From contig BDSI01000017.1 of NCBI GenBank assembly GCA_003117195.1, positions 620,001-684,000 on the forward strand: a DNA stretch of 64,000 bases, in the 5' to 3' direction. This DNA is from Eudorina sp. 2006-703-Eu-15. Lineage: Eukaryota; Chlorophyta; Chlorophyceae; Chlamydomonadales; Volvocaceae. Positions 11,612-25,100 of this stretch are shown here, piece by piece. A program made the translations under genes and the position numbers. A model generated the notes under the pieces. It made no database searches. It was not told the DNA's origin and saw only the letters and a list, made by a program, of their open reading frames with translations. Numbering within the stretch: the first letter of the stretch is position 1; the number at the start of each line of letters is the position of its first letter.

Positions 11612-13157
11612 ATTGACGCGTCACTAAGAATTTCGTCAACGTCAGGGTGTAACCATTGAAGTTGCTATGACAGTCAATGTTACAGTTAGGGGAGGGCTTT
11701 TGAGGGGGCTTTGGGGCGCCGTACACTTTCTGTTGCGCAAAGTTGCACACTATTGATTTGCCCACTATTGTTGATTTTGTTTGCAGATATTGTGTTGCAA
11801 ATTTTAATTGCAATATGAAGGACTGCCGATCAGGTTCGACCTGCAAGAGCCATGGAGGTTACAACGGACTCGACGACGTTGCCATGCCTCAGCGCATGGC
11901 AGGTTTCTTCAATAACACGACATGACATCCATTCTGCGACTGAGATTGGTGTGGTCATAGACTGGTTTGTGAGAGGCTCTCCATCACGACACTCATCTCG
12001 CAGGCCCCAAGAATGAACCCTCTCCCCTCCGCAAACGTCATCCGCATTCAAAGACATGGGGCACCCGGTTGCTTCACGCACAGCAGAACTTTTAACAGCA
12101 CGGCTGTTTTGCCGTTGATCAGAGGCGTCTTCGTGTCGTACTCATTACAACCGTTGTGTGCCGGTGGGCAGCACTATGGTGCATCCGCCCTTTGAAGCAC
12201 CAGGCAACATTAAAACAGCAAAGCAAAGAAAGGTAAACGGAGGTGTTGCAGTGCCGGCCGAAGGAGCCCGCAAGTCGTGCGATGAGTCGTGTATCGCTGT
12301 TTGTCATCGTCCGGCACTGGGGGAGCCGGTCGGCACCGAGATACACTATCAAAGGCCAACAACACGTCTTGTGCTAGCACGGAATGTGCCGAACGGGAAT
12401 CGAAGATAACCACCATCACAACCACTCTCTCAACCGTCAAACGCCAACCGAAATTCTCGTACGGGCCCCCCGCCTCCGACCACCGTCTTCGTATAGATAG
12501 CGATTCAATGCGGTCATATGACTGTCACGGTATACCTGAGAACCTGACGCATAATCTCAGCGTCAACACTAGGTAGCGTTATCGAAAAACAGCTCAGGGA
12601 CCACCAAACCGACCTCCCACGAATAGCTACCAAGTCCGGCCTAGGATATTCAGCAGCACCCAAGGGCCTTGGGCTGAGTTCAAGTGGTTGAGGTTTCAGT
12701 GCCTCGTCAGGAAGGTGAGGCACGCACAAAAAGACTGCCAGAATTATGGAATAGCGCATCCACCGCAGCGCCCCTCGCCACGATCGCGCGCCCTTATTAT
12801 CCAAACGCCCCGTAGAGCCTGTTTGCAACTGCAACCACGCACCCGGACCACTCATCGGATCACATTGACCGCTTTCTCCTGGTGCCGCCGGAATGACGCC
12901 ATGGAACGCATCGGCGGCATCAACTCGGACGCAAGGCGCTCCGAACAGATGATCTCCCCTACGACGCGGCATCTGAACACACAATGCAAATGGCAATCGA
13001 AGCAGCGTCACTGGTCCCTCTCGTCCAATCCAACCCTTGTCATCGCGCACATTACACGCCCTCTACTCTCCCTCGGCATGCCAGGAGCACGACCGAGGAC
13101 ATCACGCCTAGCAGCATAACTCGGGTCATGTCCGGGACGCCACGCCGCACACTGGCC
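11612..13157. other. Intergenic region without a recognised gene
   Basis: About 1.5 kb between the TM9 start codon and the 3' end of the LRR gene, with lower GC than the exons. No reading frame resembles a protein. A TTACA at 13052-13056 (TGTAA on the minus strand) lies about 100 bp past the candidate stop of the LRR gene and may be its polyadenylation signal. Confidence 0.45.
13052..13056 (-). terminator. Possible TGTAA polyadenylation signal of the LRR gene
   Basis: TGTAA on the minus strand, the usual poly(A) signal of volvocine algae, about 100 nt downstream of the candidate stop codon at 13158. The motif is short, so chance occurrence is possible. Confidence 0.35.
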
Positions 13158-16100
13158 TCAGCCCCGCCGTCGGGTGCGTTTGGGCGTCTGGGCCGCCCTA
13201 CGCCCCGGCCTGCCTCGCCGCTCCAAGGCGGCCCGCTGCGGAACATCGGGTTGAGCCCGCTCAACGGCGCCATCGTGACACGTGACAAAGGCTGGCCATC
13301 ATGGAGACCCTGAACCAGGCACCTGCATGCCATCCGGCGTGTTGGGGGGAGGGTTAAACAGAAACAGCCCAGACACACTTGTGGGGAGGAGGGTCGGCAG
13401 AGACCCCCAATTCCCGGGTTCAGACCAGGGGACCGAGAAAGCGCGTGTGCGGGGACGCGTGCGGAACGAGCCGCTGGCAGGACATACGGGACGACGTAGC
13501 AGACGAGGTGACACATTTCATCGCGACGCGTGGCCGACATGGATGCCAACATGGTGCGAGGCGAACCGGCAATACCCGCTGCGGGGCATCGCAAAGCAGG
13601 TGGCGGATGATGCCGCGGGCAGCAGTCCATAGGTTCAAGACTCCCCGGCGACGCGCTCCCGAGGCTGATCCCCCCATCCACCCACCTCCTCCATCGCGCG
13701 GGCCAGCCGTGCCGCCCTCCGTGCGCGGCATGCCCCCCAGAACCTCTGGATGTGTGCGGCGCTGATGGCCACCCGGTCCAGGCTCTGCTCGAACGTGGGC
13801 GAGTACAAGAAGTCCATGGTCTTGAAGTTGGAGCTGCAGGGGCGGGCGGCGGGCGGCGGGTGGGCGGGATGGGGGGTCGTCGAAGCAGGCACGTGCACAG
13901 CGGAACGTAGGGCGCGCAAGGTCGGGCACTGCACCACGTCCGACAGGCAGGACTGCAGCGAAGAAGCGGGATGTGGGGGCACGATTCAGGACTGGCGGCG
14001 TGCGGCGGCACAACAGGAAGACAGGTGCCGAACCACCCTCGGGCGACGTTGCAGCTCCCGCACATCGCCCCTGGCGTGTTCGACGTCCCCCGCATTTATT
14101 ACCACGCATTCCGCTCCTGAGAAATTCACTGGAGTTCAAGAACTCGCGCCCTGTGGCAGGTGCCCGCTAAGAAACGCAGACACAGCGTGGACAGCTGTGG
14201 CGAACTCACTCGGCCATGCCCCACAGCTTCTCGTCCTCCGGGATCGACACCGGGTTCCCGTTGCCGTGCAGGTCCAGGAGCGTCTGTCAGCGAGAGGGGC
14301 CCCAGGGAGGGGTGCGAACAGGCGGTTCGCGTTCAGGCTGTTGGCGGTGCGCATTGGCGACGCGGACGCAACGCGAAGGGCCACACAAAGGCCGCAGCGC
14401 AGGGGACCCTGCAGGAGGTCCCGCACGGACACGCGGACCAACGGGCCGAGGCCAAAGCGGTCCCGCAATACCCGGCCCCGGTCAAAAGGGGCCGCAACAC
14501 GCACGCACGCGCAGCCCAGGGCCCCGCTCCGTAACCTCGTTCCCCGCCACACCTTTTGCAACGACCCCTTCCCCAGCACACGCACATACACATACGCCAT
14601 GCCTTTGCCCAACTGCCTTTGCCCAACTGTCGTTTGCTCGTATGCCGTACGCCCCTTGCCGCCCTATTCATGCGACCACGCCGGCTCCATCCACCCCCTT
14701 CGCTGCCTTGGCATGCACGCTTTTTCGCTTGCACGCATCATCGCGTTGTCCTACATCATCTTCAATCGTCTTCGGCGGCGCTGACTACTGCTTGCAGATG
14801 GGCCTAATGCCGAAACAACGCGAGCGAGGATCGCACGCACGCACAGCATTGTGGTGTGAGTCTGTGTGGCCAAGGCAGCCGACCCGCACCAGCAGTCTTC
14901 CGCGAAGCTGCGACCCCAAACGCGCGCCAAATTAACATAGTTCTTCCGACACCGCGGCCTTAAAATTTACTATATGGGTCGAGCATTGGGTACATTATGT
15001 ACGCATACGGGCAACTTTTGGGCGCTACTCGATGTCCCGCACTCCTGTTCTGCCTGCTTTCGAACACCCGCACCCACGCAGCTCCCTAGCGGCCCCGACT
15101 CACCGCTGAGTACAGCCCTCCCCGCGACCTGGCCTCGTGCTTGGCCCGCATGGTCTCCTTGACCGCCATGCGCACCAGCTCCCGGGCGATGTCGCGCTGC
15201 TCGGGCTCCGTGAGGTCCAGCGAGAAGGAGATGCCGTGGGGGTCGGCCAGGCAGCTGTACACGTGCAGGAAGCCCAGCCGCTGAACAAGGGGAACGGACG
15301 GAGCCCGGTGCGACGGAGGGACCGTTGAGACAGGCGGATGGTGCGTCAGGAGGAGGGGGGGCCCAAGGAGTGTTGCGTGTGTCTAGGGCGATGCACAGCG
15401 GGACTCGCTGAGCGGTGAGGGCGAGTGAGGGGGGGTAAGAGCCCTGGGTGGGTGGCAGGTGCGGTGTGAAGGAGGGAGGGAACGGAGGAGCGGGGCAGGG
15501 GTTAGGGCTTGGCAACGCACCAACAGCCCGCGTGTCGCAGCCCACGTGCTACAACAGAGCCTGTGACGCCACGACACCCGCCCAGCCAGCCCCAGCACTC
15601 ACGATCATGACCTGCACCGCAACGCGGGCGCCGGCGTCCGGGCAGGTGCGGGTGGCGGCCGTGGGACGCCAGGGGTGAGGGCGCGGAGGGTGAGGCGCGG
15701 AGCCGACCACGAACGGGACGAGAGGGAGGGGCGAGGGGCGGAGGACGTCAGCATGCGTCAGCCAACCAGACCCGGCCGACGTCAGTTGCGCGACGACGCT
15801 GACGCACCTCCCACAAGCGCGGACGCAGCCCGCAACATCAGTACTGTCAGCCACAGCGAATAAGCGGACGAGACCCAGTCTTGCTGGTTGAAGGGTTGGA
15901 CATGCTGGAATGATGCTTGTAGTACCGAATCGCTGGTAACCCCGGCTGCGCTTCCTCGCCTGCCTCCCAACCCCACTTCCCCCTCGCACCTTCCGGTCCG
16001 GAATCCCTCACCGCCCCCACCTCATCCTGGTGCCCTGCCCTTCCACGAACCACCGCCCCGAAGCCGCACCACCTTTCCCACCCGCACCCGCACATCCACA

Positions 16101-19100
16101 CACCCTCATCCACACCCACACATGCACACATCTGACCTGCGCCCACCTCCCTCCCTCCCCGCTCCCCCCCGTCCTTGTCGCACCTGTCTCTGCTCCGACA
16201 GCTTCATCTTCATGTACACCCGCTTCCACCTGGCGTCCACCAGCCGCGGCCACAGCACCACCATGGCCGTCACGCGGTCGCCCTCCGTGTGCAGCGCCCG
16301 CAGCACCGCCTCCGCCTGCTCCACGCTCACCACCCGGTCGGACGCCCACGCGTTGAGCACCGTGCGCACCTGCCGCGCGCGCTGCAGCGCCGCCTCGCTC
16401 GCGCCGCGCGCCGCCATCTCCACCAGCCGCAGCCGCTCGGGCGGCAGCGCGGCCAGCAGCTGCCGGCGCGACTCCGGCGGCAGGAGGCACGCGGACGAGT
16501 CGACCTGGTCGTACAGGAACTTGGCGGCGGTCAGCGGCGACAGCGCCGCCAGCAGCGCAGCCACGGCCCGCACGCCGTTGTCGTACCGCAGCATGACGGT
16601 GGCGGCGGCGGCCAGGTGGGTGGCGCCCATCTTGGAGGCGAGCAGGGGCAGGTCCTTGGACTGGTAAACCATGGCCAGCAGCGCGGCGTGGAAGTCAGCC
16701 TGGACGGGGAAACGTGGCCAAAGCGAGGGAGACGGACCGCGGAGTGAATGAAATGATTGGTTCTTGACTTGTGGGAAAGCGATGGAAGCGGGGTAGGGGG
16801 AGCTGGCATGCCCTGAAACACACCCGCAATCCCGCACACCCGTTGCTAAACACATATGGACAGAACGAACACACACACATACACATACACAAGAGTTCTT
16901 CGACTCCACAACCCGCGAGATGGCACTCACACACACTCACACCCCACACACACACACTGGACTCCTCGTTTCTCGTGGCTCAGTTGGCTCAGTGGCTCAG
17001 TTGGCTCAGTGGCTCAGTTGGCTCAGTGGCTCAGTTGGCTCAGTGGCTCAGTTGGCTCAGTGGCTCAGTTGGCTCAGTGGCTCAGTTGGCTCAGTGGCTC
17101 AGTTGGCTCAGTGGCTCAGTTGGCTCAGTGGCTCAGTTGGCTCAGCGGCTTACTTTATCCCCACACGTCCACCGCCCCGTACCTGCGTGGGCTGCGTGTC
17201 GACCTCCTCGTCCGACTTGTCCCGCACGGACCGCCGCCTCGACGCCCTCCCGCCCGTCGCCGTCACCGTCGCCGCCGTCACCGAGCTCCTCCCCCCGACA
17301 CTCCTCACGGACTTGGCCGCCAGGCTGGGCGCCCGCATCACCGGCGGCTCCAGGCCGCCCCCGCCCCCCGCTCCCGCCCCCTGCGGCCCCACATCCACCA
17401 ACGGGGCCGGCACAGACCAGCCCACCGGGCTCAACTCGGGGGGAATCACCCCGGTGCGGCGGTAGAGGGGCTCGGGGTCGAAGCCGCAGGCGCGGGTCCA
17501 GGGGCTGGGCAGTGGGGGCGGCGGCGCCTCAGGGTTGGGGGAGGGCGGCGGGGCGCCCGGGGAGGCCAGGAAGCGGGCCACATCCAGGAGGGAGGTGTGC
17601 ATGAGCTGGAAGGCGGAGAGGCGCGGCTTGGGCGGCGGGGGCGGCGGCGGGGGTTGCCTGGGAGAGGCGGGCGGGTGGGCGGGCGGTGCGGGGCGGGGCA
17701 GGGGTGCAGGGAGGGAGGTGTCGGCTTGACGGCAGTGCCCGCAGCCCGGAGGCGGTGACATGGAGTGCCGCAGGTGACGCCAGGTCGCATGAGACACACA
17801 CCCCCTCCACACGTACACACTCTCCCTTAGAATCACAGTTCATGCACTTCACGGGTCGTGTATTGGGTACATGATACACACATACGGGCAACTGTCGGGA
17901 ACCGCAGCGCCTGTTCCGTACCACGCACTCCTGCCTTGCCTGCCGGACAACCCACAGTCCATGCTTGCGCGTACCCCCTTACACACAGACATACAGTTCG
18001 GTGGGTCCTGGCTTGCTCCGGGCTTAGCTTTGTCCCGGGCATGTCACGCACCCCTGGTCTGTCTGCCTACGACCACACACCCCGCCACCATCAGGACGAC
18101 GACTGCACGCGGGGACGGGGACGGGGACGGGGACGGGGACAGAAGCTGCCGGGCTTCCGGACCACAGCTGACGATTATCCCGCTGACCAGCGGGACCCCG
18201 CCCGACCCGGCTTGATCGCACCCCGGCCCGACCTGACCCGACCCGGGCCTGCGCCGCTGCGGCACTCACTTGCGGCGGCCGATGGGCGACCGGATCTCCC
18301 GCTTCGGCGGCGGGGGCGGAGGCGACACCTGGTTCCGTACCTGCAGCGGCGGCGACGGAGGCGGCGGGTGGACGATCACGGAGCGCAGGCACCCAGGAGG
18401 CGAACAGCTTCACCCCACCGCTTCAATGACATCACCGCACGTGCGGACCGGCGGATAGGGTACCCAGCCCACATGCGGCCCTAGGCTCCACACGCAGTAC
18501 TGCCGTACTGAGAACACCCGTGGCGGCGGCCGCCGCGCCCGACACTGCCTCCTCGGGTGGCCTCCCTCGGCCCCACCCAGCCCCACATCCGGGGCCTTTG
18601 GCCGAGCCCAGCCCCACCCAGCCCGCTGGTCCCCGAGGGGCCCCCCTCTCCCTCCCCACCCACCTGCAACAGCGCGTTGATGTGCGCCACATTGCAGTTC
18701 CGCAGCTGGGCCAGCAGCGCGTCCACCTCCTCGGGGGGAGCGGGGGGCAGGCCCAGGCCGGGCTTCTGCGCGGCGGAGGGACAGGGGAGGGGCGCGTGAC
18801 GTGGGGTGCCTCGCACAGCACCACCAACGATGAACCGACGGCAAGAAATGACATCCTCCTCCGCGCCGGCTGTCAGCGACAACCGCCCTTGCGGTCGCGC
18901 ACAGGCACTTCAGCCGCGGCTCCTTCCCATTTCCGATCTCGGGCAGGGGAGTGCGCTGTGAGCCCTCTGGCCCGCCCTCGCCACACTTCGGCCCTCCCGT
19001 ACTCACACCCACACAATCGACAGCGTTCTTCCGACACTGCAGCCTTTTATTAATTATATGGGTCGGGCAATGCATATTGTATACGCATACGGGCAAACTA

Positions 19101-22100
19101 TTGGGCGCCACTCGGCTCCTCGCATGTCACGCACTCCTGTTCTGTCTGCTTAAATAACACACCCACACACCCACACCCACACACACACACCCACACCCAC
19201 ACACACACACACACGGGTGGCTTTCTTGCTGCACACGCGCACACATCCACATCCAATCCCACCACAAACGCGGGTTGCTCCGGCGAGACTGCGAACCTTC
19301 ACCGGCTTGCCATCTGTGCGCACCCCATCCCATCCCATGCCACCAACCCCGCCCCCAGCGGCCGCTCCTCCAACCCAGCCAGCCACCGCCTCCCTCCCCC
19401 TCCCCTCCACCCCCCCCGCACCCACCACATAGGACACGTAGTCCAGTCGCAACACTCCCGCCCCCGGCAACGTGTAGTCGCGGATGTGGGTCAGACCGGG
19501 TCGGTCCAGCGTCTGGCCGTTGAAGGAGGCGTTCAGCCAGTTGATGAAGTACTTGTTCTCCACCCAGCTGTTCTCTAGCGCCGAGGCCAGCTGCAGCCGC
19601 AGCGCCACGAAGCGGTCCACCTGGCGGCTCAGGTTGAGGGTGTAACGACCCATGGGTCGGGTCATGTCCAGCGCCACCAGGTCGCCCACCCTGCGCAGGG
19701 AGGTAAGGGAGGGAGGGAGGGAGTCACGAGGCCGGAGCCAGACGCAACCGGTGGGGGGGGACCCAAGTGCCGCTGCCTGTCGCCTCCGCCCCCTGGTGCG
19801 GACACCCCAACCCCCCTCGCACCGTCGCTCTGGCAGCAGCGCAGTTTGATAATTGTCTACCGATTTCCTATTACCCACCCCCTGACCCACACAGAACGAA
19901 GACGTGATCGGTATCATATGCACCGCAGCCGGGTGGCATCGCCGACAACACTCTTCTCCCTCCCCGCACGCAGTCCTCCTAAGACCCTCACACACACGCG
20001 GTTCAAGTCTCCAGTGCCATGCACGCGCGCTTGGACCAGACATGCATGCACGGTAGCCGGCTTCAACCCTCCAGCGCAAACTCGCGCCTCTTGCTCCTGC
20101 ACCTCAACCACCGCCCCCCACCACCCTCTGCCCGCCCCCCCGCCCGCCCGCACACACCTCTCCCTCAGCGACGCCTGCTGCGTGGGTGTCATCCGCGGCA
20201 ACACGTGCTCCCAGAACGCCAGCGGCTGCGCCGACCTCGCGTACAGCATCTGCGCCGCCGCCACGCACTCGGTGGACTGCGTGTCGCGGTCGAAGCCCGC
20301 CAGCAGCGCCAGGCACTGCGCGGGCGTGAAGAAGCAGACGGAGCCGGCGGCCTGCACCACGGACAGCTTCCACAGCGGCGACACGGTGGGGTCCTCCAGC
20401 AGGGTGGCCAGCCACTGGGCCACCAGCGGGGTCAGCGGGGCGGGGGGCTCCAGCGCCAGCACCGCGGGGGCCTTGACGGTCAGCTGCAGCGTGCCCTGCG
20501 CGGTCCGGATGGACGGGTGGGTGGGTGATAGGGTGGTGTCGGTGGGTTGCGTTGCGTATGATGTTGGTTGTGTCGAGTCGGGGACAGGGGAGGGTACAGG
20601 AAATTCGTGGACACGTCTATACCGCGCTGCTGCCAGAGCAGAGGTCCGGTGACGAGGGGAGGGGGTGAGGGTGCCTGGGTGGGAGCAGCGCGCGAGGACC
20701 GCGGAGGGGCCAGAGGGATACGAGGCGCGCGGGGGTGCGCCACGGCTGATGTTGATGAGTCGTCACGATAGAAACGAAACAGCAGCCAAGCCAGGTACCC
20801 GCAGCCGCGTCCCCTCCACCCGCACCGCCCCATTCCCTCCCCCCCTACAATATGCACCGACACACAGACCGTATGCGTCCGCGTTCCTCGTCCCCCCCAC
20901 CTTCCCCGCCGCACCTCGCTCCAGTTGTCCAGCGACGACAGCTGGTCCAGCTTGACCGGGCGGCCGTTGATGGTGATGCCGCCGATCGACACCGCTACGC
21001 CCGGCGCCACCACGCCCGCCTCCACCGCCGCGTTCAGCCGCGCCCGCATCCTCAGCAGGTACCCCACCAGCACCGCCGTGGCGGGGTGGCCCAGGTCCAG
21101 GGAGTACACCCCGGCGGGGCTCTGGAGGTCCAGGTGGGGCGACTGCAGCGTGAGGGCGGCGTGGGCCACCACCTGGGAGGTGGCGGGGGAGAGGCGCTCC
21201 CGGGGGCCACCGCCGTCTGCCGCGGGGTGGGGTGGGGTGGGGTGGGGTGGGGGTCAGGGGGACGGGGTTGGGGGTGGAAGAGGAAAGGGTGAGGGAAGGG
21301 CGAAAAGCCGAGGGGCATTCCGCGACCCTGGGTGCTTTGCGCGATGGCACACACCCGCCCGCGCGGGACGCGGCAGAGTGAGGAGTTGCACGAAGACCAA
21401 GCAGCCCACAGCGAGCTGCCCGGACGAACTCGGGGAGGACGGACCAGAGGCGCGCCCGGTCGACAGCCGCATCACCTCAGGTGCATCCCCCCGCAGATAA
21501 TATCTACGCCAGAGCGCCCCGCCCCCAAAGCCCCTGATGGCAGCTCACCCTTGCCGGACGGCGCCTTCGCGCCGCCGTTGCTGGTGCTGGTGGTGGCGGC
21601 TTTCTTGGCTGCGCCGTGGCTGGCGCCCCCCGGAGGCCGGCAGAGCACCGCGATACTGCGGAGCGCGAGGGCGGGGGCGGGGGCGAGTGAGAGGAAGGAA
21701 GAAACAGCGGCGGCATCAGGTGCTTATCGTGATGTCGAACTTGGACCAGCAACTCAACTCGCTCAGCACCGTGCGGTTGCGGTTTGGTGCGGGGAGTGTC
21801 GTCCAGGGTGCGGTACGGGGGCATCCGCGGCTCGGTCGTCGCGCCGCCGCCACCACCGGCGGCCGGATCGCCTTGCATGACGGCATGCCCCAGACCAAGC
21901 CCGCACCGCGCCGACGGGCAAGCGGCGGCACGGGTGCAAGCAGGCGTGAGGATCCGGGCGACCGCCGGAGCGCTGCCGCGCTGTGATCTCACCTGGGCAG
22001 GAAGGGGTTCGCCTCGTCGCCCCCCTCCGCGGCCCCCGACCTGCGGACCGAGGGCAAGGCACAACCGGAAGGAACAAGGAGTGCATCAGAAACCCACCTT

Positions 22101-25100
22101 GGGGGAGTGGGGACCTCAGCACCACCACCACCATGCCTCTCACCAAGCCACCGCTGTCGAGGGGCCCCCACCTCACTGCACCTGATGTCCCCCTTACCCC
22201 CCTCCCCTTGCCCACCTGTCCGACGGCGGCGCCACGTTACACCCCGATATGGAGATGTGCAGCGGCAGCGGGGGCACCAGCGGCGAGGGCTCCTCCATCG
22301 CGGCCGGGTGGGGCAGCTCCAGACCCGCGGCCGCCATCAGGGACTGGCTCATGGCCTCCATGGCGTCGAGGATGATGCTTCGGCGGGGAGGGGGCGTGGG
22401 AGAGGGGGAATATGGGGTATAGGAAATTGGTAGACATAGAGGGGGAAGATGGGGATAAGGGGGAGAGGGGGAAGATGGGGATAAGAACGAGAGGAGTGAG
22501 GAAAGGATAAGGGGGGCGAGAGCGCATCGAAGTGTGCCCAGAAAAAGAGAGGCGCCTGTCTTCATGCTTGATAGAGCCGCTGGTCCCGTGCAGACACAGT
22601 GACCCCGGTTCGGTGGGTTGTCCTCCTCCCTCCCAGTCCACAGTCCCCAGGCCTCCCGAGGTCTCCGGGCCCAGCCCAGCTCCCTCGCACGTCACCACCG
22701 TGGAACCCCGTTCCGTTCACGGCATGCAAACCTTTCGAGCCCTAACGACCCTGCACCTTCAGACCCCGCGGAATCCTATCCGACCCTTTCCGCCGCTGAC
22801 CCAGTTCCACGGCCCCCGCCCACTCAGGCCGCCACCCACTCACCGCAGTCCGGTGCTGCCCAGCGGGTTGCCATCCAGCGCCAGGGAGGGCTGCCCCCGC
22901 TGCAGCTGAGAGCCCAGCTCCCCGGCCGACATGCGGAGGGCGTTGGGACTGGCGGGCGCAGAGTCCAGCTGCGGAGGCGAGGTACGATGCAGCCCGGGGG
23001 GGGGGGGCGGGGCGGGTTGGATTGGGTATGTGGGCAGATGGGTGTGTGGGGGGGCAGAGGATGAGTGTACGGTGGAAAGGCGGGGGTTCCGAGGTTCGAG
23101 CCGCCTTGCACGTTCCCGGCTCCGGCCGATACGAATGTCCCCTCGCCCTCGCTCTCTATCCCTGCGCTCCCTCTGCCTGTCGCCCTCTCCCCCGAAGCGC
23201 TTTGGATCCGGAGCCATGCCAATGCTCTCAGAGCTGCGGCCGCCGGCACACCGGGAGCGAGAGCGAGGGCGCGCTGCCATCCGCCCTGGCCCCAGCCGCC
23301 TCCGATACGGCTGCGCCCCACCCAGCCCCTCCCTGGCACACTCCACCGGATCCCTGCTCTGGCAGCCCAACGCGGCTCGTCGCTGCCCACTGATGCCCTG
23401 TACCTCGTCCCCCGTTCTCGCCCCCAACCCTCCCTCCCTCCTTCCCAGCTCCTCCCTCCCAGCACCTCCCCTCCCCCTCACCAGGATGTTGGTTCGACGG
23501 AAGGGGTCCGGTAGCAGCGCTCCTTTGCTGCCCGGCGTCTGCAACGGCGGCATCGACGGCCCGGGCGACAGCGGCGACAAAAGCGGCGGCCCAAACTCCG
23601 TGCTGGAGGACACGCCGCCCAGCTGCTGGTGCACCCCGGATTGGCCCGACAGCCCCGATGGGTGCGACAGCGTCCCCGAGCTCCCCGCCTGCCGGTTGGC
23701 CCAGCTGTCCGCGTAGCTGCCCTGCACCAGCAGGCCGGAGGCGGCGGCCCCCAGGCGGCGCAGCAGCTCCCCCACCATCATGCAGCTGCCGGGCCCCAGG
23801 GTGTTGTGGGACAGGTCCACATGCAACCAGCGACCTGGGGGGGGGAGGAGGGCGGGCAGGCGGACGGTGAGGCGTGCGGGTCCAGGCCGGTGTAGGGCCC
23901 CGGCGGTGGCGGTGGTGGATTAGCACATTGTTGACCACCATCCCAAAGCCCCTCCCCGGCGCTCCGCCGCGCCCACACTCCGAACCTCCGCCCCAGCCTC
24001 TCGGGTCGCGTCGACTTTCTGGCGTCCGCGGCCCTCAACGGCCCTCAATGGCCCTCCCCTCCCCTCCCCTCCCCTCACCGTGGTTGAGCAGCCCCTTGAT
24101 CACCCTCGCGCCGTCCAGGTCCCCGAACCCGTTGTGCGCCAGGCTCAGCTCCCGCAGCCCCGCATTGCCCGCCAGCGCCCCCTCCAGCACCCGAGCGCTC
24201 TCCGCGCGCAGCGCGTTCCAGCTCACGTCCAGCCGCTGCAGCCGGCCGTTGGACTCCAGCACCTCCATCAGCACCGCGCCGCCCGCGTCGCTGATGCCGC
24301 AGCGCCGCAGGTCCAGCTCCCGCAGGGAGTTATTGCTCCGGAGCCCCTCCGCCAGCTGCGCCACGCCCTTGTCCCCCAGCTTCACACCGCACAGGCTCAG
24401 CACGCGGATGTCCAGCCGGTGGATCTTGTCGCGCGCGGACGGCACCGCGGGCGGCGCGACGATGGAGGCGGGCGTGCCGGCGGCGGGCATGGCCGCGGCG
24501 ACGGCGGCCCAGTCGGCGGCGGCGGCGGCGGTGGCCATGTCGGGGGACATGCCCAGTGCCAGCGCCAACGGCAGCGCGCAGCGCCAGGTGAGGCTCGTGT
24601 TCTGGTCCAGGAAGATCTCCTGGACGCGGGGGGCTGCGGTCTCCGACAGCAGGGACATCAGCTCGCTCACGTCCTGGGGGGCGGGGCGGGGGCAAGGGAG
24701 GGGAAGGGAGGTGCGAGGGGGGGAGGGAGGGGCGGTTGGGAGTGGAGGAGTTGGGGGAGTCCGAGGGAGGCCCAAGGCGGGATGACGGGTGGAGGCCCCC
24801 GCTGCGGCCTGCCGCCACGCGGACGCAGCGGGTAGCGCTCCAAAACCACCTGGACCCCACCCCGACTCCAGACTCGCAAACCCAAACCTCAGCCTGAAGA
24901 TACCATGTTAGGGCGCCCTTCTTCTCACGCACGCCAGGGCGCGCCCCAGCCACGTCGCGGCTCCTGGGCCACACCCCATTTTCTTTCCCGTAGCTTGACC
25001 ACCTGGCATCACCCCCGCAACCCCTGATCCAACCTCCTTCCACCTTTCCCCCGGGGCCAACCTCCCGCTCGCCCTCCAGCGCCCCGCCGCACCTCATTGG

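Noticed and set aside
13299..13321. Alternative last exon of the LRR gene (VPGSGSP then stop)
   Set aside because: In phase and with a possible acceptor, but very short; the basic tail at 13158-13235 with a nearby TGTAA was preferred. Not excluded.
16975..17153. Regular repeats considered as a CRISPR array
   Set aside because: There are no unique spacers; it is a head-to-tail minisatellite in a eukaryotic intron.
16771..17758. Plus-strand frames of 181-300 codons with QLAQWLSWLSGSVGSVA repeats
   Set aside because: Produced by the 17-bp intronic minisatellite and the antisense of a confirmed LRR-gene exon.
23085..23110. tRNA B-box-like GGTTCGAGCC
   Set aside because: No A box or cloverleaf could be drawn around it and it lies inside an intron of the LRR gene.
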